NCBI RefSeq assembly: GCF_026385475.1
Contig: NZ_JANIDW010000002.1
Coordinates: forward strand, 62,001-126,000
Direction: 5' to 3'
DNA: 64,000 nt
From: Bombella saccharophila
GTDB lineage: Bacteria > Pseudomonadota > Alphaproteobacteria > Acetobacterales > Acetobacteraceae
Shown here one piece after another: positions 17,070 through 25,856 of the stretch. The translations under genes and the position numbers were made by a program. The notes under the pieces are model-generated. The model saw only the letters and a list, made by a program, of their open reading frames with translations. It was not told where the DNA came from and ran no database searches. Each line of letters opens with the position of its first letter. The first letter of the stretch is position 1.

Positions 17070-17540
17070 TTAGGCTAGCGGGGCCGGGCCGTAGTCATTA
17101 TCGTGGGGTTGGCTTTTTAAGCAGAAGAAAATAAAGAGCGGAATAGCCCCAACAACCGTAAGGGTTAGTAGCAACCACCAACCAGACCGGCCTACATCAT
17201 GCAGCCGCCTTACGCTTGTAGTAACGATAGGAAGCGTAAGGGAGAAGAGGAGAATATAGAAGAGAAAGACAAAGTACACATAGAGGGATAGTGTAATAAT
17301 AAAATCAGCTCCTAATCTAGCATCTATTGACTGTGTGATGGATAAGATTTTAAGCATTCCATTAAAATGAAGCGCAATTATTATCATAATAGAAAGGCAA
17401 AATAATTTAAGAAGGAACGTAAAGAGGCATAGAAACCAGAAGTCCCCACGTGTTGCACGGCCTGTAAAGTTAGCATAGTTGTTAAAGACATTATGCAGGC
17501 TTTGTGAAAAGAACGATCTTTTCTTGACCATATTAGTCAT
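17070..17540 (-). CDS. DUF805 family membrane protein (distal copy)
   Basis: About 156 residues with four hydrophobic segments. The DUF805 signature is clear: FTGRATRGDFWFLCLF at the start (the GRxxRxxFW pattern), VRRLHDVGRSGWWLLL in the middle (RRLHDxGxSGWW), and a C-terminal KSQPHDNDYGPAP tail. The role of the family is unknown. GAGG is spaced 6 bases from the third ATG (17540) of an ATGATGATG run. It is the last gene of dedA-DUF805-FRG-DUF805, 114 bases after the FRG gene, and is AT-richer than the surrounding chromosome. Confidence 0.85.
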   Translation of the reverse strand: MTNMVKKRSFFSQSLHNVFNNYANFTGRATRGDFWFLCLFTFLLKLFCLSIMIIIALHFNGMLKILSITQSIDARLGADFIITLSLYVYFVFLFYILLFSLTLPIVTTSVRRLHDVGRSGWWLLLTLTVVGAIPLFIFFCLKSQPHDNDYGPAPLA

Positions 17541-17654
17541 CATCATCCTCGAAAATGAGCAAGGGAGAGGGCTTCTTCCCTTTAATGGCCCAAAACTGTA
17601 AAGACAGTGTTAATGTGATGCAATGGCTATTTATCGGCATGGGGCCGCCGTGTT

Positions 17655-18653
17655 TTAGGGGCGGTCGTACTTCTCCTTAATATAGCTTGCCGCATTTTCG
17701 AGGTCGGGGAATAAGGTCATGCCGTTAATCCCGATAAAATCGAGTTCTTTACGAAGATTTTCCTTTGCGTTAGCGGGAATGATGATTTTTATGAGTTGCA
17801 TACCGAGGGGGATTAGTTGTTGGATACTGACAGAGTGTTCTCCTGTGGAAAAGCCTCCGAATAAAATGAATGCTCCTTGTTGGGAGATGAGTCTTTTATT
17901 GGTGTTTAGAGGAATGACAATAATATTTTTACAAAGCAATGATTGATTTATGTCTGTGTCAGAAACATTATCTTTGAGTCCAATTCTTTTGAAGATATCT
18001 AATATATCATCTTTACAATGATTTTCTTGTGGCTGTTTCATTAATGTTAAATTATGATCGCTCCTATCAAAAAAGAAAGCTAAGCAGTTCTTGTCGTAGG
18101 CTGATAGAGAAGCTATTTCCGATAGGATAGATGTTTTTATACTGTGAGTATAATTGATATACTCTTTTTGGGGATCAAAAAGATTTTTTGATGGCACGAA
18201 ATACATAAAAATTGCACAATCCTCGGCTGTCGATGTATTTACTGCAAAATAAAGGGCTATTAGAGGATTGCGTGTAATATCAAGCAACCGGGTGGGTATG
18301 CCGAAATGTTGCATACGGACGAGTTTTTCAAAAGTTGTTTTATCATAGCGAAACTCATCCGCTTGGCTAGAAAGAATTTCATTGATAAGTTTGTCTTCAG
18401 AAAAGATTTTTTTGTCTCTAAATATACTGGGGATTGGTTGCCATTTTTTATTAGCCTGCCCACGGAAAAAGGTAGAAGGATTTGTTATAGGGGGGAGAAA
18501 TCTCTTTTGTAACTCTTCCAATACCTTCATGTAATCAGAGAGATGAATATCTTCTGGAGCTTTATCGGCGTTATCGAGAAGCTCTTGTATCCAATATTCT
18601 TTTACTTCGGTTGGGTTATTGGAGGTATCTTCTGGTTGGTCTGTATGTGACAT
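17655..18653 (-). CDS. FRG domain-containing protein
   Basis: A soluble protein of 332 residues. The FRG domain is defined by FFRGQANKKWQPIPSIFR near 62-79 and by HFGIPTRLLDITRNPLIALY near 116-135; these are the two conserved blocks of the family (FRGxxxxxWxLxPSxxR and HYGxPTRLLDWTxxPLxALYFA). The N-terminal 50 residues are acidic and helical. The C-terminal half is not recognised. FRG proteins have no established reaction and are often found in mobile or defence-related places. The gene is clearly AT-rich against its neighbours, which suggests acquisition. It sits between two DUF805 genes. Confidence 0.82.
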   Translation of the reverse strand: MSHTDQPEDTSNNPTEVKEYWIQELLDNADKAPEDIHLSDYMKVLEELQKRFLPPITNPSTFFRGQANKKWQPIPSIFRDKKIFSEDKLINEILSSQADEFRYDKTTFEKLVRMQHFGIPTRLLDITRNPLIALYFAVNTSTAEDCAIFMYFVPSKNLFDPQKEYINYTHSIKTSILSEIASLSAYDKNCLAFFFDRSDHNLTLMKQPQENHCKDDILDIFKRIGLKDNVSDTDINQSLLCKNIIVIPLNTNKRLISQQGAFILFGGFSTGEHSVSIQQLIPLGMQLIKIIIPANAKENLRKELDFIGINGMTLFPDLENAASYIKEKYDRP

Positions 18654-18688
18654 AAGTTATTCCGTAACATTATAATCAGTAAGGTGCT

Positions 18689-19114
18689 TTACTTCCGCTG
18701 CTTTGGGACGGGGCCGTAGCGATTAGCGGTTGGTTGGCTTTTTTGGCAGAGGAAGATGATTAACGGGATATAGCCGATGATGGTAAAGCTGATGCACAGC
18801 CACCAGCCGGAGCGGCCTGTATCATGCAGGCGGCGGATGAGGGCGGTGATGGTGGGGATGGTGATGACAGCCCCGCTTATTAGCAAAACAAAGTAAAGTA
18901 TAATCCCTAATAAAAGGCATATTCCGCTATCATAGCGGATATAAAGCTGAGAGAAAATAAACCATAAAACCAATAACGTACAAAGTAATGTGAAGCCTGC
19001 TATAAAGCAAGGCCAATATTCAGCACGTGTTGTCCGTTTGCGGATATTCAGTGGATATGTGCAATAATGGTTCAGGCTGCTCTTAAAGAGGGAAACTAGG
19101 GATTGCACTGTCAT
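18689..19114 (-). CDS. DUF805 family membrane protein (proximal copy)
   Basis: A 141-residue membrane protein with the DUF805 blocks RKRTTRAEYWPCFI, IRRLHDTGRSGWWLCI and a KSQPTANRYGPVP tail. It is a paralogue of the protein at 17070-17540; the RRLHDxGRSGWW block and the C-terminal KSQPxxNxYGP are shared. AGGAG lies 8 bases before the ATG, which overlaps the dedA stop by four bases (ATGA), so it is coupled to dedA. The FRG gene follows after 35 bases. Confidence 0.87.
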   Translation of the reverse strand: MTVQSLVSLFKSSLNHYCTYPLNIRKRTTRAEYWPCFIAGFTLLCTLLVLWFIFSQLYIRYDSGICLLLGIILYFVLLISGAVITIPTITALIRRLHDTGRSGWWLCISFTIIGYIPLIIFLCQKSQPTANRYGPVPKQRK

Positions 19115-19872
19115 TTTGTGGACTCCTTTCGCAAAGAAGGGCGTTGCGGGCGTTTGCGTGATTTTTTGGTCTTGAGGCGTTTTTCATCAATAAGAGCCCT
19201 GCGGATGAGGGTCTTTTCATGATGGCGGAGGAGGAAGAAGGAGCCGACAAGTAGGCTCAGCATAAAGGCGGCAAAGCCAAGTCCGACCGGGCCGGTGAAG
19301 CTATCAATCCGGCTACCAAGCTCATAGGGGATGAGGACATAACACAACCCCCAAAGGGTGCCTCCCAATGCGTTATAGAAGGTAAAGCTATGCCACGGCA
19401 TGCGCGAGGCCCCTGCTAAAAGGGCGATGAGAATACGCAGGAAGGCCACAAACCGCCCGACCAACACACCAATCCCCCCATAACGGCGAAAGAGATACCG
19501 GCCTAAGACGATGCGGTCATAATGCAGGCCGACTTTATGGCCGTGCTTTTCCATCAAGCGATAACCGAGCTGATAGCCAATCAGATAGCCGATATTATCG
19601 CCGATAACAGCCCCGCTAATGGCCGCGATGATGAGGTTTTCCGGCGTGAGGTGATGGGTATGGGAAGCATAAAGGGAAGCAAAGATGAGCAAGCTCTCCG
19701 CCGGGAGGGGGACGCCCGTGCTTTCCAGTAAAATAATGCCACCGAGTGCTAGATACGCATAAAGGGGGGGCAGATGTTCTAGAAAGGAGGAGAGATGCTG
19801 TATCAGGGCAAGGGCTTCCTGTAAGAGGGATGTGCGTTTGCTTTGTGGTAGCACGATAAGGGGGGAGCTCAC
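19111..19872 (-). CDS. DedA/VTT family membrane protein
   Basis: A 253-residue inner membrane protein. The DedA pattern is present: LESTGVPLPAESLLIFAS, then GAVIGDNIGYLIGYQLG with the conserved acidic residue, FRRYGGIGVLVGRFVAFLRI (the GGxxxxxxRFxPxxR motif) and LAGASRMPWHSFTFYNALGG. Members act in lipid scrambling and undecaprenyl-phosphate or proton-motive-force homeostasis. The basic C-terminal tail (RLKTKKSRKRPQRPS) is long. The start is a GTG at 19872 with a weak ribosome site, only 35 bases from the divergent S9 peptidase start, so a later start is possible. Confidence 0.9.
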   Translation of the reverse strand: MSSPLIVLPQSKRTSLLQEALALIQHLSSFLEHLPPLYAYLALGGIILLESTGVPLPAESLLIFASLYASHTHHLTPENLIIAAISGAVIGDNIGYLIGYQLGYRLMEKHGHKVGLHYDRIVLGRYLFRRYGGIGVLVGRFVAFLRILIALLAGASRMPWHSFTFYNALGGTLWGLCYVLIPYELGSRIDSFTGPVGLGFAAFMLSLLVGSFFLLRHHEKTLIRRALIDEKRLKTKKSRKRPQRPSLRKESTK

Positions 19873-19907
19873 AGCAAGGCAAGAGCGTTTTATGCAGGAG
19901 AGATATT

Positions 19908-21881
19908 ATGACAGCGCGGCGTTCTTCAGGCTCATCTAGCGTGGTGCATCCATGGGTAACCCCAGCATTGATGACGCGTAAAACCCGCAATTTTGCCGAG
20001 ATTCGTGCTGTAGAAGGCTGGGTCTTATGGCAAGAGAGCCGGCCTGATGAGCAAGGGCGTAGCGTGATTGTCGGGCGTGCGCCAGATGGCAGCCTGCATG
20101 ACCTCACCCCACCAGACGCCCAGCCGGGGACGGAGATGCATGTTTATGGCGGGGGCGCGTGGGCCGCTATGTATGATGGCGCGGCGATTCATGTGGTGTT
20201 TAGCGATAGGAAGCGAGGCGGGTTATGGCGCAGCGTGCAAGGGGGAGAGGCGCAGCCCGTATGTGGTGCGGCTTATGGTGAGGGAGGCATTGCTTATTCT
20301 TATGCGGATCTAGCCTTCCAAGGGGAGCGGTTGGTCTGTGTGCGGGAAGCGGAACATCCTGATGGGGTGATTCATGCTGAACTTGTGGAGGTTATGCCCT
20401 CTGGGGTGGTGTGTTCCCTGCAAAGCGGGGCGGATTTTTACATGGCCCCGCGTTTATCGCCAGATGGGCGGTTTTTAGCCTTTATCGCGTGGCAGAACCC
20501 TCATATGCCGTGGACGGAAACCGGACTGTATGTGCAGGACCTCACTGGCGCACAAGGGACAATGTGCCTCGCCGGTGGGGCGGGGCAGGCATGTAGCGTG
20601 ATGGGCCCGTTTTGGGCGGGGGAGCGGCTTTATGCGCTTTCTGATGGGGTGCCAGAGCATGCAGCCGCGGATTATAACCGGCATTGGACGCCCATTGCCT
20701 TTGAGGCCAAAGCTGACGCCGCAGGGGAGGAGGTGACCTGGCAACCCCAGCCCTTACCCCCCGCCCCGGCAGAGATAGGCTTGCCAGCATGGGTGTTTGG
20801 GCAATCATGTTGCGCTGCGTTGCCGGAGGGGCAATTATTAGCGCGTGGGGTGCGTCATGGTGTGCCTGTGACGTTGCTTTATCACCCGCAAACAGGCTGG
20901 AAGGATGTGCTGATAGGGGCTGTCCCCGATGATGTGCCCGTGCCTGTGGAGGGGGGGAGAGATTTTGCGTGGCTAAATAGCCCTCCAGATGCCCCGCCTT
21001 GTGTGATGATGGGCTCTTTAGAGAGTGAGATAGAGGGGCGCATATGTGTGCGGCAAGCTTGGGCGTTGCCTGATGGTGTAACCCCGGCTGATATTGCCGT
21101 GCCAGAGACGGTGAGCTTCCCTGTAGAGGAAGGGCCGGGGCCGCTTTATGCACAATTTTACCGCCCTGCCCAAGGGCCACATTGTGAGGCGGTGCAGGGT
21201 AAGCCCCCGCTGGTGGTGATTGTCCATGGCGGGCCAACAGGGCAAGCACGGACGGACCTCTCCTTTAAGGTGCAATGGTGGACATGCCGTGGCTTTGCCG
21301 TGCTGGATGTAAATTATCGTGGCTCTACAGGGTTTGGGCGCGCTTATCGTGCGGCTTTAGATGGCCGCTGGGGCGTGCTGGATGTGCAAGATTGTTGTCG
21401 CGCGGTGCAAGGGGTGGTGGATAAAGGCTGGGTGGACCCGCAACGCTGTGTCATCCGGGGGAGTAGTGCAGGGGGGCTAACGGTCCTTTCCGCCCTTGCG
21501 CATTCATCGCTGTTTGTAGCAGGGACATCGCTTTATGGCGTGACGGATTTGCGCGGCTTAGTGGCAGAGACGCACCGTTTTGAGGCCTGTTATTTAGATG
21601 GATTAATCGCCCCTTGGCCAGAGGGCGAGGCGGTTTATCGGGCGCGTTCGCCCCTTTCATGGCCGGAGGCTATCACCGCACCGGTGTTGTTCCTCCATGG
21701 GGATGCGGACCGCGTCGTACCGCTCTCCCAAGCAGAGGCGTTGCAGAGCCAGCTTCCTGCCTCATCGCTGCATATTTACCAAGGGGAGGGGCATGGCTTT
21801 CGCTCGGCAGAGGTCATAGCGGAGTCTTTGGAGCGAGAATTGGCGTTCTACCGGGATGTTTTTGCGCAAGCAGCGGCCTAA
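19908..21881 (+). CDS. S9 family peptidase (prolyl oligopeptidase-like)
   Basis: Serine peptidase of 657 residues with no signal peptide, so probably cytoplasmic. The first 400 residues form a beta-propeller-like region (repeated SPDGRFLAFIAWQNP-type strands). The C-terminal alpha/beta hydrolase domain carries VIVHGGPTGQ, NYRGSTGFGRAYR, the nucleophile elbow GSSAGG near 525, the catalytic aspartate in LHGDADRVVP and histidine in GEGHGFR. AGGAGA is 6 bases before the ATG. It overlaps the end of the convergent MATE gene by four bases. Confidence 0.92.
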   Translation: MTARRSSGSSSVVHPWVTPALMTRKTRNFAEIRAVEGWVLWQESRPDEQGRSVIVGRAPDGSLHDLTPPDAQPGTEMHVYGGGAWAAMYDGAAIHVVFSDRKRGGLWRSVQGGEAQPVCGAAYGEGGIAYSYADLAFQGERLVCVREAEHPDGVIHAELVEVMPSGVVCSLQSGADFYMAPRLSPDGRFLAFIAWQNPHMPWTETGLYVQDLTGAQGTMCLAGGAGQACSVMGPFWAGERLYALSDGVPEHAAADYNRHWTPIAFEAKADAAGEEVTWQPQPLPPAPAEIGLPAWVFGQSCCAALPEGQLLARGVRHGVPVTLLYHPQTGWKDVLIGAVPDDVPVPVEGGRDFAWLNSPPDAPPCVMMGSLESEIEGRICVRQAWALPDGVTPADIAVPETVSFPVEEGPGPLYAQFYRPAQGPHCEAVQGKPPLVVIVHGGPTGQARTDLSFKVQWWTCRGFAVLDVNYRGSTGFGRAYRAALDGRWGVLDVQDCCRAVQGVVDKGWVDPQRCVIRGSSAGGLTVLSALAHSSLFVAGTSLYGVTDLRGLVAETHRFEACYLDGLIAPWPEGEAVYRARSPLSWPEAITAPVLFLHGDADRVVPLSQAEALQSQLPASSLHIYQGEGHGFRSAEVIAESLERELAFYRDVFAQAAA

Positions 21882-23329
21882 TGGGCTTTGCGTTTTGTAT
21901 GGCTCTTGCGCGGTGGTCGCTGGGGGCGTTGGGGGAGGCGGCGAATCACTGTTAATGCCGTGATGAGCGCGCAAGAGCCGATGAGTGTTACGCCAAGGGC
22001 TTGGCCGACCATGACCCCCCGCGGGCCGTAATGGACGCCTATTGCGACAAAGGGAATGGTTCCAACTGTGGCACGCGCCCAATTAAACATGGTCGAATAA
22101 AGCGGGTGGCCTAGATTATTAAAGGCGGTGTTAGAGACAAAAAGCAACCCGACAAACATATAGCTCGCCACGGCCCAATGGCAGAACAGCTTTACAAGCC
22201 CGACTGCATCACCTTGGACGTGGAAGAGATGGAGAATAAGCGGCTCCCCGAGCGCGAAGAAGAGCCAATCCAACCCTACACAGAGGGCGGTGAGTTTGAG
22301 GGCGGCGAGGAAGGTCTCTTGGACGCGCTGAGGCAAGCACGCCCCCAGATTTTGCGCCATGATGGGGCCAACTGAGCCTGTAAGGGCAAAGACAAAGGCA
22401 AAGGCGACAGGGACCATGCGGTCCACCACCGCTTGGCCAGAGACAGCCTCCAACCCAAAGCGGGACATCGCATGGGTGACGATGAGATTGCCGATGGGTG
22501 TTGCCATATTCGTGCCGATAGCGGGCAGGGCGATGCTGCCAATATCGCGGCTAGCATGGGGGATAATTTTTAGGCGGGGGCGTTCGAGCATGTCATGCCC
22601 GCGGAGATTAAGGAACCCGCTTAGTGAAATCACACAACGGGAGAGGACGGTGCTAATAGCTGCCCCTTCTAAGCCTAAATGGAAGCCGAAGATTAAGATG
22701 GGGTCGATAATCACCGTACAAGCGGCCCCTGTAAGGGTAACGCGCATCGCTCGCCCTGCATCCCCAACAGCGCGGAGAAGGGAGGATAGAGCCATCCCTA
22801 AGCAGACGAGGGGTAAAGCAGGGGAGGTGATATACATGAAGTGAGAAGCGTGCTTTAGGGCCTCCCCACGGGCCCCAAGGAGGACGAGGAGGGGGTGAGC
22901 GAGCAACGCCGTTGTGACCCCTAGGGCGGTCGTAACAACCAGCATGAGGACGAGAAAGGCCGAGGCGTGACGCCGCGCACGGAAATGGCGGCATGCCCCA
23001 ATGAGCCGCCCCGTATTGGCCCCAAGGCCGATGGACATACCGAGCGAGACAGCAACTTGGACAAAACCAAGTGAGGTCGCAAAGGCAATAGCGGCGGTGA
23101 GGGTGGGGTCATGCAGATGTGAAATATAGAAGAAATTGAGCAGATCGACACAAAAGACGGCCATCAGCCCAATAGCCCCCGTCCCGGCCATGGTGATGAC
23201 ATGGCGCATAATATTGCCATGGACAAACCGAGCGTGCCGCCGTTGATGCTGCGCTTTTGCGCAGGGCGAGCGGTCCTTCACGGGGGAAGGAGAGGGGGCA
23301 GACGGGGCATGGCGGTCATGATGCGGCAT
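21878..23329 (-). CDS. MATE family efflux transporter
   Basis: A 483-residue protein with about 12 hydrophobic segments in two similar halves, of the multidrug and toxic compound extrusion family (cation-coupled export). The first 40 residues are polar and His/Pro-rich. The first half has GTGAIGLMAVFCVDLLN and the second a repeat beginning SIALPAIGTNMATPIGNLI with VSGQAVVDRMVPVAFAF. The substrate is unknown. It is followed 72 bases upstream by the HMA copper chaperone gene but transcribed toward the S9 peptidase. Confidence 0.88.
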   Translation of the reverse strand: MPHHDRHAPSAPSPSPVKDRSPCAKAQHQRRHARFVHGNIMRHVITMAGTGAIGLMAVFCVDLLNFFYISHLHDPTLTAAIAFATSLGFVQVAVSLGMSIGLGANTGRLIGACRHFRARRHASAFLVLMLVVTTALGVTTALLAHPLLVLLGARGEALKHASHFMYITSPALPLVCLGMALSSLLRAVGDAGRAMRVTLTGAACTVIIDPILIFGFHLGLEGAAISTVLSRCVISLSGFLNLRGHDMLERPRLKIIPHASRDIGSIALPAIGTNMATPIGNLIVTHAMSRFGLEAVSGQAVVDRMVPVAFAFVFALTGSVGPIMAQNLGACLPQRVQETFLAALKLTALCVGLDWLFFALGEPLILHLFHVQGDAVGLVKLFCHWAVASYMFVGLLFVSNTAFNNLGHPLYSTMFNWARATVGTIPFVAIGVHYGPRGVMVGQALGVTLIGSCALITALTVIRRLPQRPQRPPRKSHTKRKAH

Positions 23330-23401
23330 CGTGGCCTATTGTGCCTTGTTTATAGAAGAAGGGCCAGTGCTGAATTATACGCCACGTTATAGCATGTTGT
23401 G

Positions 23402-23611
23402 TTAGGCGGGCTCAAAACCAGCTTGCCGGATGAGGGCATTAATCTCTGCCTGTGGGAGTGGGGCAGCCTGAAAGAGAATACGCGCTTGTGGCGGCTCTAG
23501 CGTGACAGTTGCTTGTTTGATGGCGGGGGAGGCCTCTAACACGCGGGTGAGCGCACGCACGCAGCCTTCGCATGTCATGCCAGCAACGGGGATGGTTAGA
23601 GGAGTCGTCAT
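23402..23611 (-). CDS. Heavy-metal-associated (HMA) domain protein, CopZ-like copper chaperone
   Basis: A single HMA domain of 69 residues. The metal-binding loop is GMTCEGCV at 11-18, with the CxxC pair at Cys14 and Cys17; a beta-alpha-beta-beta-alpha-beta pattern fits the rest. Such proteins carry Cu(I) to ATPases or regulators. It is divergent from the copper resistance genes at 23713-26773 and shares their upstream region. No copper P-type ATPase is in the window. Confidence 0.85.
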   Translation of the reverse strand: MTTPLTIPVAGMTCEGCVRALTRVLEASPAIKQATVTLEPPQARILFQAAPLPQAEINALIRQAGFEPA

Positions 23612-23650
23612 GAGGGGTAGTCCTTTTTTAGAGGGCGATTAAGGGAATGT

Positions 23651-23666
23651 CTTTCCAAAAAGGAAG
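23651..23666. promoter_or_regulatory. Possible copper-responsive operator (weak)
   Basis: CTTTCCAAAAAGGAAG is an imperfect inverted repeat (TTCC/GGAA around AAAAA) in the 101 bases between the divergent HMA chaperone and the copper resistance genes. Operators of MerR-type copper regulators have CTTCC/GGAAGG arms, but the spacing and promoter geometry here are not convincing. Confidence 0.25.
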
Positions 23667-23712
23667 AACCTTTCTAATCTGGTGTCGTCTGTAAAAGGAG
23701 AAAAGGCGTCTC

Positions 23713-24075
23713 ATGCCTATGTGGTCATTTTGGCGGGTGATGATGGGGGTGGTGTTGTGTCTGCTGATGCAGCTGCCAGCTTTTATCATGCCCTCTGCAA
23801 TGGCCGATGGGATGGAGCCGCCTATGATGAGGATGGAGCGCGCAGCGGTGATGAGGGCGGGGCCTGTCTTAGCTCATGAAGGGCGGGAGACAGGGGCTAT
23901 GCCTGCCTGTTGTCAGGGTCATCATAGCGTGTGTGATGCAGGCTTATGGCCTGCTGGCCAGGGGCTGCATCCTATGTCCTTTAGTGGCACAAGGCTGCTT
24001 GTTTATCAGGATTGTATCAAAGCGCGTTCATTATTGGCCGCGCCGTGGCGTCCTCCGGCTTTATTACCTGTTTGA
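23713..24075 (+). CDS. Small secreted Cys/His-containing hypothetical protein of the copper cluster
   Basis: A 120-residue protein with a hydrophobic leader (WRVMMGVVLCLLMQLPAFIM) ending near SAMADG, so probably exported. It then has a Met-rich stretch (MEPPMMRMERAAVM) and a Cys/His group ACCQGHHSVCDAG near 69-81, followed by another cysteine near 101. These residues could bind copper; the family is not recognised. AAGGAG is 12 bases and AAAAGG 6 bases upstream of the ATG. It is 65 bases ahead of copA and probably in its operon. Confidence 0.55.
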   Translation: MPMWSFWRVMMGVVLCLLMQLPAFIMPSAMADGMEPPMMRMERAAVMRAGPVLAHEGRETGAMPACCQGHHSVCDAGLWPAGQGLHPMSFSGTRLLVYQDCIKARSLLAAPWRPPALLPV

Positions 24076-24140
24076 CTGCGTTTTATGGCGAAGCTGGGAA
24101 GGCTTAGCCGTTCATGATGTGTCTTTTTAGGTAATATATA

Positions 24141-25856
24141 ATGTCATCTTATCATGTGCCACGCCGTCAGTTTTTGGCGGGGTTGGGTGCGGCTGGGTCG
24201 GGCCTAGTCACGCCGTTAGGTGCGCGGGCAAAGGGGCGGCAAACTGCCCCAGCTGCGCCTTTGCTACCACCGTTGGAGTTTGAGCTTCACATCACGCGCC
24301 GGACGATGCATATCGCAGGGCAGCATGGTGTGGGTTATTGCGTGAATGGGCAAATGCCCGGCCCTCTTTTGCGCTGGCAAGAAGGGCGGGAGGTTATCAT
24401 CCATGTTTATAATCATATGGATGAGCCGACTGCTCTGCACTGGCATGGGGTCCGTCTGCCGAGTGCGCAAGATGGTGTGCCGGGGCTAAGCTTTGCTGGG
24501 ATTCCACCGCGGGGGCGTTATACATATCGCTTTCCTGTTCAGCAGAGTGGGACATATTGGTACCATAGCCATATGGGCCATCAGGAATCCGCAGGGCTTT
24601 ACGGGGCGTTGATTATCGAGCCTGCGGGGGCCTCTCTCCTGCCTAAAGCGGAGCGTGATTATACAATTCTCCTCTCTGATTGGTCTGATGTTTCAGCCGC
24701 GCAGATTGTTGATAATCTGAAGATGCAGGATGATTATTATAATTTCCGCCAACGGAGTATAGCTTCCCTGCCGCAGGAGAGCCGTGCTGCTGGGGGATTA
24801 GGGGCTGCGTTAAAGAGCCGCTTGCAATGGTCGCATATGCGGATGAGCGCGACTGACATCTCCGATGTAAGTGGTGTGTTGTATCGTTATTTAATGAATG
24901 GCAAGCCCGCGCAGGAGGGGTGGAGTGGGTTATTCACCCCCGGTGAGCGCATCTGCTTACGGGTGATTAACGCTGCGGCGATGACGTTATTTGATGTCCG
25001 CATCCCCGGCCTTACCATGCAGCTGGTGGAGGCCGATGGGAATCCGGTTGTTCCGGTTAATCTTGATGAGTTCCGCATTGGGCCGGGTGAGACATATGCG
25101 GTGCTACTCACCCCACAAGGGGGTAAGCCCTATACAATCTTTGCCCAAAGTGAGGACCGTACTGGCTATGCGCGTGGGACATTAACACCGCATGAGGGGC
25201 TTTTAGGCTCGCTCCCTGCGATGGACCCCAGGCCTGTGCGGGGTATGGTGGATATGGGCATGGCCATGCCTATGAAAAACGGGGCTGCGAAGATGGCGAT
25301 GCCCCCCACCATTGCCCGCGCCCCAGCTGATGAGATTGATGACCCCGGCCCGCCCCCTGTGAATGTGGAGAATCAAAATGTTGCAGCTCACCCGATAGAG
25401 CGCGTCACAAGCCCCGGTGATGGGTTGGAAGGGCTGGGCCGCCGCGTCCTTGCTTATAGCGACCTTATCGCCCTGCGTCCTCCGCCGGACCAACGCCCGC
25501 CCTCACGCGAGATTATCTTACATCTGACAGGCAATATGGAGCGGTATATATGGGGTTTTAACGGGCGGAAATATTCCGAATCCGGGCCGATTCACCTCGC
25601 TTATGGGGAGCGTGTTCGCTTTACCATCATTAATGATACGATGATGGAACATCCGCTTCATCTTCATGGTCTGTGGAGCGAGTTGGAGACAGGGGCGGAT
25701 GACCAGCATCGCCCGCTCAAACATACGGTTATTTCCCAACCCGGCTCCCGTATGAGTGTGCTTGTAACGGCGGATATTCGTGGGGTTTGGGCGTATCATT
25801 GCCATCTTATGTATCACATGCAAACGGGGATGTTCCGTGAGGTGGTGGTGTCATGA
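24141..25856 (+). CDS. copA: Copper resistance multicopper oxidase CopA
   Basis: Periplasmic multicopper oxidase of 571 residues that oxidises or binds copper. A Tat-type leader is present (RRQFLAG at 8-14, then an Ala/Gly-rich segment to GARAKG). Four copper motifs are visible: HWHG near 100, WYHSHMGHQ near 139, HPLHLHGLW near 503, and YHCHLMYHMQTGMF near 551, which holds the His-Cys-His of the type 1 site and its axial Met. A Met-rich stretch (MVDMGMAMPMKNGAAKMAMP) lies near 370-395, as in PcoA/CopA. This is not the P-type ATPase also called CopA. It overlaps copB by four bases. Confidence 0.93.
   Translation: MSSYHVPRRQFLAGLGAAGSGLVTPLGARAKGRQTAPAAPLLPPLEFELHITRRTMHIAGQHGVGYCVNGQMPGPLLRWQEGREVIIHVYNHMDEPTALHWHGVRLPSAQDGVPGLSFAGIPPRGRYTYRFPVQQSGTYWYHSHMGHQESAGLYGALIIEPAGASLLPKAERDYTILLSDWSDVSAAQIVDNLKMQDDYYNFRQRSIASLPQESRAAGGLGAALKSRLQWSHMRMSATDISDVSGVLYRYLMNGKPAQEGWSGLFTPGERICLRVINAAAMTLFDVRIPGLTMQLVEADGNPVVPVNLDEFRIGPGETYAVLLTPQGGKPYTIFAQSEDRTGYARGTLTPHEGLLGSLPAMDPRPVRGMVDMGMAMPMKNGAAKMAMPPTIARAPADEIDDPGPPPVNVENQNVAAHPIERVTSPGDGLEGLGRRVLAYSDLIALRPPPDQRPPSREIILHLTGNMERYIWGFNGRKYSESGPIHLAYGERVRFTIINDTMMEHPLHLHGLWSELETGADDQHRPLKHTVISQPGSRMSVLVTADIRGVWAYHCHLMYHMQTGMFREVVVS

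Noticed and set aside
20542-21249. Long minus-strand frame inside the S9 peptidase gene
   Set aside because: His/Pro/Ala-rich low-complexity product without domain marks; the plus strand encodes a full peptidase.
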